From the NCBI GenBank assembly GCA_965224065.1, contig CBDCYF010000005.1:930001-994000 (forward strand): a stretch of 64,000 bases of DNA, written 5' to 3'. The notes below the pieces were generated by a model. It was not told where the DNA came from. It searched no databases and saw nothing but the letters and a program-made list of their open reading frames with translations. Source of the stretch: JAOTZA01 sp965224065. GTDB taxonomy: Bacteria > Acidobacteriota > Thermoanaerobaculia > Multivoradales > JAHEKO01. Of the stretch, positions 26,735 to 36,300 are shown piece after piece (positions within the stretch are counted from its first letter, which is position 1; each line of letters opens with the position of its first letter). Made by a program: the position numbers and the translations under genes.

Positions 26735-27715
26735 TCAAAGGCGCTTTCTTCGCGCGTCGGCCAACAGGCAAACGGCCTCGTACATGAGGCTCGCTCCCAC
26801 AAGAGCCGTGTTGCCGCTCGGGTCAAACGGAGGCGAGACCTCGACGACGTCGGCACCGACAAAATCGATGCCGTGGAGTCCCCAGAGCAGGCGCTGCGCC
26901 TCCAACGTCGTCAACCCACCGATTTCGGGAGTCCCCGTACCGGGCGCATAGGCGGGATCGATGCCGTCGATGTCGAAAGTCAGGTAGACGGGACCGTCTC
27001 CGAGGACACACCGCGCCTCGTCGACGACCGCGTCGATCCCCATACGCGCCACGTCGTGCATGAAGATCGTCCTCATGCCGGTCTGCTCCGAGTAGTCCCA
27101 ACCCTGAGTGACGTTCTGGGCGCCACGAATTCCGATCTGGACCGCGCGCTTCGGATCGATCAGGCCGTCCTCAACCGCCCGCCGAAACGGAGCTCCGTGG
27201 TGGATTCGAGAGCCCATGAACTCGTCCCAGGTATCGGTATGGGAGTCGATTTGAATCAGGCCGACCGGTCCTTTCGCGGCGACCGCCTTGAGGATTGGAT
27301 AGCTGATGGAATGGTCGCCTCCGGCGGCCAGCGGCACGACCTCGGCCTCGCACAGCTTGCGGAAGAAGCTTTCGATCTCGTCGTGGGCCCGACCCAGATC
27401 GAAGATGTTCTCAAACGGGACGTCCCCTACGTCGGCAACCGAGCACTGCTCGTAGGGATTGACTCGCGTTACCGGGTGGTACTTGCGTACGTTGCTCGAC
27501 TGGTTGCGAATCTCTCTCGGCCCATGGCGCGTCCCCGCACGGTTGGTCACCCCGCCGTCCAGAGGCACGCCGGCGAGAGCGATGTCGAGACCTTCGAGAG
27601 TGGTCGCTAGCGGCGCCCGCATAAACGTCGCCACGCCGGAATAGCGCGGCGCGTCCATCGGATTGCCGCGTTTCCCGGTGACCGGAGAGGCCTGGTCGTA
27701 AGGATCGCTTCCCAT
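26735..27715 (-). CDS. Ureohydrolase (agmatinase/guanidinobutyrase-like)
   Basis: 326 residues. The arginase-fold Mn2+ site is present: GGDHS near 132, DSHTDTWD near 157, and TFDIDGIDPAYAPGTGTPE near 245. The stretch DTWDEFMGSRIHHGAPFRRAVEDG resembles guanidinobutyrase/guanidinopropionase more than arginase. The reaction is hydrolysis of a guanidino group to urea and a primary amine. ATG 27715 lies two bases after the stop of the aminotransferase gene; a frame extending to 28147 would run through that gene and was rejected. It is the last gene of the 13-gene operon. An amine made here would be the natural substrate of the adjacent aminotransferase, hence the catabolic interpretation. Confidence 0.9.
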   Translation of the reverse strand: MGSDPYDQASPVTGKRGNPMDAPRYSGVATFMRAPLATTLEGLDIALAGVPLDGGVTNRAGTRHGPREIRNQSSNVRKYHPVTRVNPYEQCSVADVGDVPFENIFDLGRAHDEIESFFRKLCEAEVVPLAAGGDHSISYPILKAVAAKGPVGLIQIDSHTDTWDEFMGSRIHHGAPFRRAVEDGLIDPKRAVQIGIRGAQNVTQGWDYSEQTGMRTIFMHDVARMGIDAVVDEARCVLGDGPVYLTFDIDGIDPAYAPGTGTPEIGGLTTLEAQRLLWGLHGIDFVGADVVEVSPPFDPSGNTALVGASLMYEAVCLLADARRKRL

Positions 27716-27717
27716 GC

Positions 27718-29055
27718 TCAGATCTCGTCGACGTAACCGTCGGCCAGACCCAGCGCGCGGTCGAGCATATCTATCCCTTCCTGTATCTGGTCCTCCGTCA
27801 CGATCAAAGGCGGCGCGCAGAAGATCATGTTCCAGCGCACAAAGGTGCTCAGACCATCGTCGACCAGCGACCGGGCCACCTTTGCCATCGGCTCGGTCAA
27901 CGGGCGGTTGAAGCCGCTCATGGGCTCGCGGGTCTCGCGATTCTTGACCAGTTCGACGACGTAGTGGAGACCCGCACCGCGGATGTCGCCCACCGACGGA
28001 TGGCGCTCCCTCAGCGTCTCCAGCGCGCCGCGCATGGCACCCTCCATCGAGGCAGCACGCTCGATCAGTTTCTCGCCCTGGTAGACCTCGTAGCACGCGA
28101 TCGCCGCGGCGCAGGCGAGAGTGTGCGAACTGTAGGTCAGGCCGCACCAGAACACGTTGTCGTCGAAGTGCTCGGCGATCGTGGAGCTCACGGTGACCGC
28201 GCCGAGCGGCACATAGCCGCTAGTGAGGCCCTTCGCCATGACCACGATATCGGGACGAACAAAAGGATAGTGGTTGATCCCAAACCACTTCCCGGTGCGG
28301 CCAAAGCCGCTCATGACCTCGTCGAGGATGAGAACGATCTCGTAGTCATCACAAATCTCTTGGACGCCACGCCAGAACACTTCGCCACCTTGCATGATCC
28401 CGCTGGTGCCGCTGTATCCCTCGAGAAGAATCGCGGCGACGTTCTGCGGTCCTTCGTATTCGACGGTTTCCCGAATCTGGTCGACCAGCGCCTGGTCGCC
28501 TTCTTCCCGGCCGCGCTCTCGGTAGAGCGGGCTACGGTAGGCGTAAGGATCGTGGATCCGAACGATCCACGGCACACCAGGCTCGTTGGCCAGCCGGCGG
28601 GGGTCGCCGCCCGCCGACGCAGCTCCGAAGGTCCCGCCGTGATACGACCGGTAGCGCGTCAGCACCTTCTGACGGCCAGTATAGAGCCGCGCGATCTTCA
28701 TGGCGTTTTCGATCGCGTCGGCGCCGCCCAGAGTGAAGAAACTCTTGGATAAGTCGCCGGGCGTGATCTCGGCCAGGATCTCCGCCAACTGCGTCCGCGG
28801 CACGGTGGCATAGTCGGGCCGACAGTAGGTGAACCGAGCGGCCTGGTCCTGAATGGCGCGAATGACGTGCTGGTTGCCGTGGCCGATGTTGACGTTCATC
28901 AACATCGACGACCAATCAATAAAGCGTTTGCCGTCCGCGTCCCAGAAGTAGACGCCCTCAGCCCGCACCGCCGTCAGAGGCGACCAGGCACCCTGGGCGG
29001 TCCACGACGCCAGCGTGGCGGCCTTGTTTCGGGCAGCAAGGTGCGAGTGGTTCAT
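27718..29055 (-). CDS. Class III PLP-dependent aminotransferase
   Basis: 445 residues of the omega-aminotransferase group. Visible motifs are FIDWSSMLMNVNIGHGN, FFTLGGADAIENAMKIAR (phosphate site), RYRSYHGGTFGAASAGGDPR, LILDEVMSGFGRTG with the PLP-contacting Asp, and VVMAKGLTSGYVPLG with the Schiff-base Lys. It transfers the terminal amine of an amino acid or diamine to a keto acid, giving a semialdehyde. ATG 29055 has GAGAGG upstream. It is followed by the ureohydrolase gene after two bases and preceded by the semialdehyde dehydrogenase gene after 11 bases, matching an amine-to-semialdehyde-to-acyl-CoA route. The exact substrate is unknown. Confidence 0.9.
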   Translation of the reverse strand: MNHSHLAARNKAATLASWTAQGAWSPLTAVRAEGVYFWDADGKRFIDWSSMLMNVNIGHGNQHVIRAIQDQAARFTYCRPDYATVPRTQLAEILAEITPGDLSKSFFTLGGADAIENAMKIARLYTGRQKVLTRYRSYHGGTFGAASAGGDPRRLANEPGVPWIVRIHDPYAYRSPLYRERGREEGDQALVDQIRETVEYEGPQNVAAILLEGYSGTSGIMQGGEVFWRGVQEICDDYEIVLILDEVMSGFGRTGKWFGINHYPFVRPDIVVMAKGLTSGYVPLGAVTVSSTIAEHFDDNVFWCGLTYSSHTLACAAAIACYEVYQGEKLIERAASMEGAMRGALETLRERHPSVGDIRGAGLHYVVELVKNRETREPMSGFNRPLTEPMAKVARSLVDDGLSTFVRWNMIFCAPPLIVTEDQIQEGIDMLDRALGLADGYVDEI

Positions 29056-29066
29056 CGCTTTGCCTC

Positions 29067-30599
29067 TCAGCCCATGGTGGGAAAGTGCGGGTTGACTCCT
29101 TTGCGCACGCTGGTGGGCCAACGGGCCGTGACGGTCTTGAGCCGCGTAAAAAAGCGGACACCCTCGGGACCGTACATGTGGTGCGAGCCGAAAAGCGAGC
29201 GCTTCCATCCCCCAAAGCTGTGAAACGCGAGCGGCACCGGAATCGGCACGTTCAAGCCGACCATCCCTACCTCGATCTTGCGGGCAAAAGCGCGGGCCGT
29301 ATCGCCATCGCGAGTAAAGATCGCTGTTCCATTGGCGTACTGGTGGTTGTTGACCAGCTCGACCGCTTGATCGAAAGTGTCCACCCGAACCACCGAAAGC
29401 ACCGGACCAAAAATCTCGTCTTGATAGATCGACATCCTGGGCGTGACGTTGTCGAACAGACAGGCACCCAGGAAAAAGCCCCCCCGGAGATCCGAGCCGG
29501 GGTCGAAATCGCGTCCGTCGACGACCAGGGAGGCCCCTTCTTCGACACCCCGCTCGACATAGGACCGGACCCTCTCCAGGTGCTCTCGCGTGATCAAGGG
29601 CCCCATGTCATGACCGGGCTCGATCCCGTTGCCGATCTTGAGGTCGCGTGCCTTGCGGCCGATGCGCTCGACCAGCTCATCGCCGATCTCCCCCACTGCC
29701 ACTACCACCGAGATCGCCATGCAACGCTCTCCTGCCGAGCCGTAACCGGCCCCGACCAGCGCGTCTGCCGCCTGCTCGAGGTCGGCATCGGGCATCACCA
29801 CAGCATGATTCTTTGCACCGCCGAGCGCTTTGACCCTCTTGTTGTGGGCCGAGGCGGTGTTGTAGACATGCGCTGCGATCGGAGTCGAGCCGACAAAACT
29901 GACGGCCTCGACATCGGGGTGCTCCAGGAATCGGTTGACTGCCTCCTTGTCGCCGTTGACGACATTGAAGACACCGTCCGGCAGGCCGGCGTCCGTCGCC
30001 AGCTCGGCCAAACGCAGCCCACACGACGGATCTCGCTCGGAAGGTTTCAGAATGAACGTGTTGCCGCAGGCGATCGCGATCGGTGCGGTCCAGAGCGGCA
30101 CCATAGCCGGAAAATTGAACGGAGTGATGCTCACCGTGACGCCGAGCGGCTGGCGCATCGACCAACTGTCGATCCCGGGCCCCACCTGCTCGTTGAACTC
30201 GCCCTTGAGAAGCTGGGGGATCCCACAGGCGAACTCGACCACTTCCAGTCCCCGTACGAGCTCGCCGCAAGCGTCCTCCCACACCTTGCCGTGCTCTTTG
30301 ACCAGCAGCGTGGCCAGCTCGTCGCGGTTCCTCGCGAGCAGGTCGCGATAGCGGAAAAGAAACGCCGCGCGCTTTGTTACCGGCGTCTCCGACCACTGGG
30401 GGTACGCTTCTTTGGCCGCAGCAACCGCAGCATCGACCTCGTCGGAGGCGGCAAAGGCGACCCTGCCCTGGCGTTGGCCGGTGGCCGGCTGAGCGAGGTC
30501 GCCCCAGCGGCCGCTTCCGCCATCGACGGTCCGGCCATTGATGAAGTGCCCCACTTCGTAGAACGAAGTCGCGGTTCGGGGTTGAGTATCGACTTTCAT
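29067..30599 (-). CDS. mmsA: CoA-acylating methylmalonate-semialdehyde dehydrogenase
   Basis: 510 residues of the aldehyde dehydrogenase fold, MmsA subgroup. It has FINGRTVDGG at the N-terminus, TPFNFPAMVPLW, FVGSTPIAAHVYNTA (NAD site), LGGAKNHAVVMPDAD, and catalytic Cys in GSAGERCMAISV. MmsA-type enzymes convert malonate or methylmalonate semialdehydes to acetyl- or propionyl-CoA with NAD+ and CoA. ATG 30599 was chosen because GGAGG sits nine bases upstream; ATG 30614 is an alternative. Its place next to the aminotransferase suggests that it oxidises the semialdehyde formed there. Confidence 0.92.
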   Translation of the reverse strand: MKVDTQPRTATSFYEVGHFINGRTVDGGSGRWGDLAQPATGQRQGRVAFAASDEVDAAVAAAKEAYPQWSETPVTKRAAFLFRYRDLLARNRDELATLLVKEHGKVWEDACGELVRGLEVVEFACGIPQLLKGEFNEQVGPGIDSWSMRQPLGVTVSITPFNFPAMVPLWTAPIAIACGNTFILKPSERDPSCGLRLAELATDAGLPDGVFNVVNGDKEAVNRFLEHPDVEAVSFVGSTPIAAHVYNTASAHNKRVKALGGAKNHAVVMPDADLEQAADALVGAGYGSAGERCMAISVVVAVGEIGDELVERIGRKARDLKIGNGIEPGHDMGPLITREHLERVRSYVERGVEEGASLVVDGRDFDPGSDLRGGFFLGACLFDNVTPRMSIYQDEIFGPVLSVVRVDTFDQAVELVNNHQYANGTAIFTRDGDTARAFARKIEVGMVGLNVPIPVPLAFHSFGGWKRSLFGSHHMYGPEGVRFFTRLKTVTARWPTSVRKGVNPHFPTMG

Positions 30600-30654
30600 C
30601 TGGACGTCCTCCATCCGATCGGTGACCTGGGAAGAGCCGCTGATGAGAAACCGG

Positions 30655-31404
30655 TCACGGCATCACCGAGCCGCCGTTGGGCCCCAAAATCTGTCCGGTG
30701 ATATAGCTGCCTCCCGCGCCCGCGAGCAGAACGGCCACCGGCGCGACCTCTTCGGGTGCACCGATCCGTTTCAGCGCGGTCAGCTCCTCTTCCCGCGTGC
30801 GCCACTCCGGCGACATGTTCGCCACATCCAACATGTCGGTGTCGATCGGCCCCGGTGCGATGCCGTTGACCAGAACCTCCGGAGCGAACTCCCGGGCCCA
30901 GGACTTGGTTAAGGCGTTGATCGCGCCTTTAGACGCGCAATAGGCGGAAAAATTCTCCCGGCCGGCAAAGCTCAAATCGGAGGTCATATTGATGACGCGT
31001 CCACCGCGGCCCGCCATTCGTTTTAGTGCTTCCCGGCCGCAGAAAAACTGGCCGCGCACATTGACCTCCATGATCCAATCGAAATCGTCGGCCGTCGTCT
31101 CCAGCAGCGGTTTTTCCTGGATCACGCCGGCGTTGTTGACCAGAATGTCCAGCTCGCCCAGCTCGTCCACCTGGTCAAAAAGACGCAGGACCTGAGCCTC
31201 TTCTCGCAGATCGCCGGAAAAACCGTACGCTCGCCCCCCCGCAGCCTCGATCGAGGCCACGATCCGGGCGGCCTCGGCTTCACCGGTCCGATAGGTGAAA
31301 GCGACGCTCGCTCCCTCGACTGCAAAGGCCTCGACGATGGCGCGTCCGATCCCTCGCGATCCGCCCGTGACCAGCGCGAGCCGACCCTGGAGTCCGGTCA
31401 ACAT
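30655..31404 (-). CDS. SDR-family oxidoreductase (FabG-like)
   Basis: 249 residues, classical short-chain dehydrogenase. It has TGGSRGIG near 14-21 for NAD(P) binding, NNAG near 91, catalytic Ser in NMTSDLSF, YCASK as YxxxK near 155, and PGPIDTDM. It oxidises or reduces a hydroxyl/keto group on an unknown substrate. It lies between mmsA and a second SDR gene in the operon, with gaps of 55 and 19 bases. The basic residues after beta-2 (TYRTGEA) hint at NADP preference but do not settle it. Confidence 0.88.
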   Translation of the reverse strand: MLTGLQGRLALVTGGSRGIGRAIVEAFAVEGASVAFTYRTGEAEAARIVASIEAAGGRAYGFSGDLREEAQVLRLFDQVDELGELDILVNNAGVIQEKPLLETTADDFDWIMEVNVRGQFFCGREALKRMAGRGGRVINMTSDLSFAGRENFSAYCASKGAINALTKSWAREFAPEVLVNGIAPGPIDTDMLDVANMSPEWRTREEELTALKRIGAPEEVAPVAVLLAGAGGSYITGQILGPNGGSVMP

Positions 31405-31423
31405 CTCACCAGCCTCTCGGCCA

Positions 31424-32215
31424 TTAGCCCATCAGCTCGCCGCGGTCCACGTTGAGCGTCTGCCCGGTGATGTTGTCGGCCGCGCCCGAAGCCAGAAACA
31501 AGTAGGCTCCGATCATGTCGTCCGGCTTCATCAGCCCCCCCATGGCCTGAGCCGAAACGATCTCGTCGAGCAGCTCGTCTCGGTCCCGCCCGGCCTCTCG
31601 AGACATCCGTTCCAAGCTGTTCATGGCCGCGTCGGTCTCGACCCAGCCGGGACAGATTGCATTGACGTTGATGCCCTGAGGCCCGAGCTCCTGAGCCAGC
31701 GCGCGCATGAAGCCGATGTTGGCGTGCTTGGAGCTGCAGTAAGCGGAAAACCCGGGAACCGCGGTCTGGCCCCAAATCGACGACGTGACGATGATCTTGG
31801 CGCCCGGCAGCATGTTCGGCACCGCCGCTCGAGTCACGTAGTACGTTCCCAGAACGTTGACGTCGATGATCCGGCGAAAGACCTCCTCCACCGTCGGATC
31901 GGGCTCCAGGATGGGCGTAGGGCGCTCGAGCCCGGCGTTGTTGACCAGCACGTCCAGCCGGCCGATGCCACCGACCGATTCCCAAACCCGGTCACGGTCG
32001 GCAATGTCGCAGACGTGACCGGTGACCGAGGCACCGTTCTCTTTCTCCAACTCCACGGCTCGGTCGTTCACCAGTTCAGTGGTTGCGAGAATATGAAGAT
32101 TCGCACCGGCCCTCGCAAACCCGCGAGACACCCCCAGACCGATTCCCCTAGAGGCACCCGTCACCAAGACGGTCTTGCCCGAGAAATCGAATGGAACGAT
32201 TGCCGTGGACTCCAT
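31424..32215 (-). CDS. SDR-family oxidoreductase
   Basis: 263 residues, classical SDR. It has TGASRGIG near 20, NNAG near 93, TSSIWGQ with the catalytic Ser, YCSSK as YxxxK, PGWVETDAAM, and GQTLNVDRGELMG at the C-terminus. ATG 32215 starts five bases after the stop of the creatininase gene; the frame extending to 32617 reads through that gene and was rejected. It is one of four SDRs in this operon, which points to several alcohol/ketone steps in one pathway. The substrate is not identifiable. Confidence 0.88.
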   Translation of the reverse strand: MESTAIVPFDFSGKTVLVTGASRGIGLGVSRGFARAGANLHILATTELVNDRAVELEKENGASVTGHVCDIADRDRVWESVGGIGRLDVLVNNAGLERPTPILEPDPTVEEVFRRIIDVNVLGTYYVTRAAVPNMLPGAKIIVTSSIWGQTAVPGFSAYCSSKHANIGFMRALAQELGPQGINVNAICPGWVETDAAMNSLERMSREAGRDRDELLDEIVSAQAMGGLMKPDDMIGAYLFLASGAADNITGQTLNVDRGELMG

Positions 32216-32220
32216 CGGCC

Positions 32221-32967
32221 TCAAGCCTCGAACTCTCGTTCGATTGCGGTCGCGATATCCCGGCCGATCTGCTCCGCGATGAGCCGACCTTTGGGCGCAT
32301 TCGCGCCTTTGGCCGATATCAGCGAGCCGCTCCCGGGCACCCAGTCTCGATGAGGCGGCCAGACATCGTAGGGCCCACTGGCGGCCGGTGGGTTTCCGGG
32401 AATCGCGTCGGGCGACACGAGATCCGGGTAGTAGTGCATCATCAACGACGTTTCGAGCACTGCTGCGTGCTCGAACTCGATACCGGGGAAGCCGTCCGGA
32501 AAAACCTGAGCGACCACTTCTTCGGTCAGAAACTCCCAGTGCTGGAGACAGACGATCCTGACGCCCTTGTCTGCGAGCCCGCGGAAAGCGAGGTCGATCC
32601 CCTCGTTGAGAAACCACAGGTTCTCGTAGTGGCCGTCCAGAACACAGATCTTGTGCACTCCATGCCGTACCAGCTCCCGGATCACATCGCGAATGAGATG
32701 GGAGAGGGTTGCGCCGTCCAACCCGATCGTCCCCGGGAAAAACGGACCGCCCCCGGATCTGGGCATCGATTTGTAACCAAAGGCCACGGGTGGCGCGACC
32801 ACAGCGCCGGTCCGGCCGGCAATGTCCCGGGCGATCGCCTGGGCCAGCAAAAAGTCGACGCCCAGCGGCAAATGGGGACCGTGCTGCTCGGTGGTGCCGG
32901 TCGGCACGATCACCGGCGCCCCTGCGGCCACCCGGTCGGCAAACTCGGCCGCAGTCATCTCGGCCAT
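32221..32967 (-). CDS. Creatininase-family amidohydrolase
   Basis: About 248 residues. Family motifs are TEQHGPHLPLGVDFLLA with metal-binding Glu and His near 27, VLDGHYENLWF near 110, and a metal Glu in HAAVLETSLMMHYYP near 158. Members hydrolyse cyclic amides such as creatinine, or N-formyl and amide bonds in cofactor precursors, using two divalent metals. ATG 32967 was chosen; GTG 32985 is equally possible and neither has a strong ribosome-binding site. It sits between the E2 gene and an SDR gene in the catabolic operon, where a lactam-opening step would suit the downstream ureohydrolase. Confidence 0.85.
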   Translation of the reverse strand: MAEMTAAEFADRVAAGAPVIVPTGTTEQHGPHLPLGVDFLLAQAIARDIAGRTGAVVAPPVAFGYKSMPRSGGGPFFPGTIGLDGATLSHLIRDVIRELVRHGVHKICVLDGHYENLWFLNEGIDLAFRGLADKGVRIVCLQHWEFLTEEVVAQVFPDGFPGIEFEHAAVLETSLMMHYYPDLVSPDAIPGNPPAASGPYDVWPPHRDWVPGSGSLISAKGANAPKGRLIAEQIGRDIATAIEREFEA

Positions 32968-33012
32968 TTGGCGGCTCTCGACCACTCGGATTCGTTTCTC
33001 CGCGGCGTCCGT

Positions 33013-34227
33013 CTACCCGGTAAACGACTCCGGCTGCTCCAGATTCGCCATCAACATCGCCAGAAAGCGGGCCGCCATGCCACCGTCCACAGCCCGATGG
33101 TCGAAGCTGGCGGAGAGCGGCATGACGCTCGCGACGGTAACGCCTTCGCCCGCCACAACCGGTTTCTTCCCGGCACGGCCCAGGGAGATGATGCCGGTAG
33201 TCCGCGGAGCCAGGACCTGGGTGGCGTGGGCGCTGACGAACGGTCCGAGGTTCGACACCGTGAACGTGTTGCCGGCCATCTCGTCCGGCGTCAGCTTGTG
33301 TTCGACCGCCCGATCGGCCAGCTCTCGGATTCGGTTTGACAGCTCCGGAATCGACATTCGATCGACGCCGTGGACCACCGGCACGATAAGACCCTGGGGT
33401 GTGTCGATCGCCACGCCGATGTCCATTCGCTGGTAAGAGACCAGCTCCTCACCGTCAACCCACGCGTGCACCTCCTGGTATTCGGCCAGCGCGGGCACCA
33501 ACGCCTTGATCACCAGCGCCTCGAGCGCCAACGAAATGCCATGCTGGGAGGAGAGCTCGGCCCGTTTCGCCAGCAGCCGGTCGGCAACAACTTCCGCGTG
33601 TCCCGAGATATGGGGAATTTCGCGCCAGGAGCGCTCCATGCGCTCCGCGATCGTGCGGCGCATTTTTGACATCCGGGCCCTGGGATCGCTTGTCGGCGCC
33701 TCAACATCTGAGGTCTCGCCGGCCTGGACCACCCGCTCGATGTCGGCCTTGGTGATGGCGCCCCCCGGTCCTGACCCCTTTACCGTATCGAGGTCGATGC
33801 CGTGCTGCTCGGCCATCTTGCGGGCGACCGGCAAAGCCCGGCGGACCGGCTTGCTCGAAAGGGACTTGGCCGGCGGGACGGCCGCAACCGGCTGGCCGGA
33901 AATCGGGATTGGGGGGCCGGCGGCGGTTGAAGCGGGGGTGGTAGCCCCTGCAATGTGTTCCTCGGGGACTTGGGCGTCCGCGGCACCGGGCACTTCGATG
34001 ACCACCAAGACGTTGCCGACCTGGATAGTCTCGCCTTCCTCGACTCCGAGCTTCGCGATGGTTCCGGAGTACGGAACAGGGATCTCCGCCACCGACTTTT
34101 CGGTTTCGATATCGACCAGTGGCTGGTCGACTTCGACCTCATCGCCCACGGCGACGCGCCAAGCCACGACTTCGGCCTCCACCATTCCGGCCCCGATGTC
34201 GGGAAGACGAAACTCCTTCCGCGCCAT
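33013..34227 (-). CDS. 2-oxoacid dehydrogenase E2 (lipoyl acyltransferase)
   Basis: 404 residues. The N-terminal lipoyl domain (1-78) carries Lys44 in DIETEKSVAE for lipoylation. A Pro/Ala-rich linker leads to an E3-binding domain (about 128-165, ARKMAEQHGIDLDTVKGSGPGG) and the catalytic acyltransferase domain with His377 in SFDHRAVDGG. It forms the core of a pyruvate or branched-chain 2-oxoacid dehydrogenase complex and transfers the acyl group to CoA. Its ATG directly follows the stop of the fused E1 gene. No E3 gene is in the operon, so a general lipoamide dehydrogenase is presumably shared. Confidence 0.92.
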   Translation of the reverse strand: MARKEFRLPDIGAGMVEAEVVAWRVAVGDEVEVDQPLVDIETEKSVAEIPVPYSGTIAKLGVEEGETIQVGNVLVVIEVPGAADAQVPEEHIAGATTPASTAAGPPIPISGQPVAAVPPAKSLSSKPVRRALPVARKMAEQHGIDLDTVKGSGPGGAITKADIERVVQAGETSDVEAPTSDPRARMSKMRRTIAERMERSWREIPHISGHAEVVADRLLAKRAELSSQHGISLALEALVIKALVPALAEYQEVHAWVDGEELVSYQRMDIGVAIDTPQGLIVPVVHGVDRMSIPELSNRIRELADRAVEHKLTPDEMAGNTFTVSNLGPFVSAHATQVLAPRTTGIISLGRAGKKPVVAGEGVTVASVMPLSASFDHRAVDGGMAARFLAMLMANLEQPESFTG

Positions 34228-36300
34228 TCAGCTCTCCATCGTTCGACGAACCGCTGCCGCAATCCGCTCCTGGGACACCACCGAGTACCCTTCCATTTGC
34301 ACGATGCCCCAGTGGACGTCGGCGTGACCCACTCTCTGGGGCGGGGCCAGCAGAGTGTAGAGAGCCTTCTCCGACACCGTCGCCACGATCTCGGCGCCAA
34401 ATCCGCTGCTGATCGCTCCCTCGTGGACGGTCACGAGCCGACCGGTCTTGGCGACACTCTCGAGCACCGCATTCTCGTCCCAGGGGACCACGGTTCGGAG
34501 GTCGATTACCTCGACGGAAATCCCACCGTCAGACATTCGCTCCGCCGCGGCCAGCGACGTGTGGACCGTATTGCCGTAGGTCACAATGGTGACGTCGGTA
34601 CCCTCCCGCGCCACCCGCGCGCGCCCGATCGGAACAGTGTAGTGGTCAACTGGAATTCCTTCGACCGCCCGGTTGTACTGAAGGATAGGCTCGTAGAAGA
34701 GTACCGGATCGCTGCCTTCGAGCGCGGCGGCCAACAGGCCTTTGGCGTCGTGGGGGTTCGATGGATAGAGAATTGTCAGCCCTGGGACATGAGCGAAGAT
34801 CGATTCAGTGTGGTCACTGTGGAATTCGTGCCCCTGATGCCCTCCGCCGGCACCGAATCGAACCACGATCGGCATCTCGACTCTGCCTTGAGTGCGCCAG
34901 CGCATGCGAGCGAAGTGGCCCACGATCTGGTCGAGGCCGATATAGACAAAACCGGAGTACATGATTTCGGCGACCGGTCTCAAGCCGGCAATCGCCATCC
35001 CCACCGAGCAGCCCAGAATCCCGGTCTCGGAAAGCGGTGTGTCGATCACGCGTCGCGGTCCGTGCTCGGCCAACAGTCCCTCGGTCGCGCGAAAGACACC
35101 GCCCTCGGTGGCCACGTCCTCGCCCAGAATCACGGTCTCCGGCCGTGCGGCCATAGCTTCCGCGAGCGCGGCCCGGATGGCTTGCACCATCGTCATCTTG
35201 GTGGTCTCGCCCCGGGGCGGGACTTCGTCCTTGGGCTGAAACACCTCTTGCGCCGCAAACTCCACCGGCGCCTCACCAAGATCGCGCTGCTCCCGCTGGA
35301 TCTGCTCCAACAACCGCGGCCGGACCTTGGTATTGAGCGCCTTGGGCCCGAACCCCCGGTCCGGAATCTCGCGCGTTTCGGCGAGATCGATCGCCCGCTC
35401 GATGTCGCGCCGAATCGATGCTCTGGCCTCCTCGGTCCGCTCCGGCGCCCAGAGATCCTTCGAGATCAAAAAGGCTTCCATCCGCAGCAACGGGTCCTTG
35501 GCCTGCCACTCGGCTTCTTCCTCGCGTGTCCGGTAGACCGGCAGGCCGTCGTAGGAGGAATGCGGAGCAAACCGGTACGTAAAAGACTCGATCAGCGTGG
35601 GGCCTTCGCCCGCCCGTGCCCGCTCGACGGCCTCCCGCGTCGCGACGTAGACCGCAAGCGGGTCCATGCCGTCCACCAGCACACCAGGTATGCCGTAGGC
35701 GACGGCCTTCTGGGCCAGAGTTTCGGCGGCCGTCTGCATGGAGACCGGCGTCGACTCGGTGTACTGGTTGTTCTGGATCAGAAAAACCGTCGGTGTTTTC
35801 CACACCCCGGCAAAGTTGACGGCACAGTGGAAGTCGCCGGTGGACGTGGCGCCATCGCCAAACGTGCAGAGCGCCACCGCGTCGGTCCCCAGCTCCCGGA
35901 GCGCGTAACCGATGCCGGTCGCGTGGGTCAGGTGGGTTCCGATAGTCGAGGCGATACGGGTGATCTTGGTCGCAGGGACGTCCCAACCATCGTCCGGAAC
36001 GCCCTGCCAGAAACGAATGAGCGTATCGATCGACAGTCCCCGACGAAACCACATACCGGGCTCCCGGTAGGCGGTAACGAACCAGTCGTCGGACCCGAGC
36101 GCAAAAGCGGCACCGGTTGTCGCCTCCTGACCGCTCGCCTGATAGTAGTGCGGAATGCGACCGGTGCGCTGCAGGTTGATCAACTTCTCGTCGTACGCCC
36201 GGGCCATCACCATAGTCCGGTGGAGCTCCACCAGTTCTTCTGCGGCGAGACCCGGGTCGGCCCCCACCAGCCGTCCCTCTTCGTTCAGGATAGAGAGCAT
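34228..36300 (-). CDS. Fused E1 alpha-beta subunit of a 2-oxoacid dehydrogenase complex
   Basis: 690 residues that join both E1 subunits. The alpha part (about 1-335) has HYYQASGQEA and the thiamine-diphosphate motif GDGATSTGDFHCAVN...QNN near 148-178. The beta part (about 368-690) starts MTMVQAIRAALAEAM and contains LGEDVATEGGVF, DTPLSETGILG, GAGGGHQGHEFHSDHTES and VIDLRTVVPWD. A linker of about 35 residues joins them. It decarboxylates a 2-oxoacid and acylates the lipoyl group of E2 encoded directly downstream. ATG 36300 has AAGG close upstream; the longer frame to 36405 is low-complexity and was rejected. Branched-chain-type similarity is favoured but the substrate is uncertain. Confidence 0.9.
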   Translation of the reverse strand: MLSILNEEGRLVGADPGLAAEELVELHRTMVMARAYDEKLINLQRTGRIPHYYQASGQEATTGAAFALGSDDWFVTAYREPGMWFRRGLSIDTLIRFWQGVPDDGWDVPATKITRIASTIGTHLTHATGIGYALRELGTDAVALCTFGDGATSTGDFHCAVNFAGVWKTPTVFLIQNNQYTESTPVSMQTAAETLAQKAVAYGIPGVLVDGMDPLAVYVATREAVERARAGEGPTLIESFTYRFAPHSSYDGLPVYRTREEEAEWQAKDPLLRMEAFLISKDLWAPERTEEARASIRRDIERAIDLAETREIPDRGFGPKALNTKVRPRLLEQIQREQRDLGEAPVEFAAQEVFQPKDEVPPRGETTKMTMVQAIRAALAEAMAARPETVILGEDVATEGGVFRATEGLLAEHGPRRVIDTPLSETGILGCSVGMAIAGLRPVAEIMYSGFVYIGLDQIVGHFARMRWRTQGRVEMPIVVRFGAGGGHQGHEFHSDHTESIFAHVPGLTILYPSNPHDAKGLLAAALEGSDPVLFYEPILQYNRAVEGIPVDHYTVPIGRARVAREGTDVTIVTYGNTVHTSLAAAERMSDGGISVEVIDLRTVVPWDENAVLESVAKTGRLVTVHEGAISSGFGAEIVATVSEKALYTLLAPPQRVGHADVHWGIVQMEGYSVVSQERIAAAVRRTMES

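Noticed and set aside
27716..28147. N-terminal extension of the ureohydrolase frame
   Set aside because: It lies wholly inside the aminotransferase gene in another frame and adds no conserved sequence; ATG 27715 follows the aminotransferase stop by two bases.
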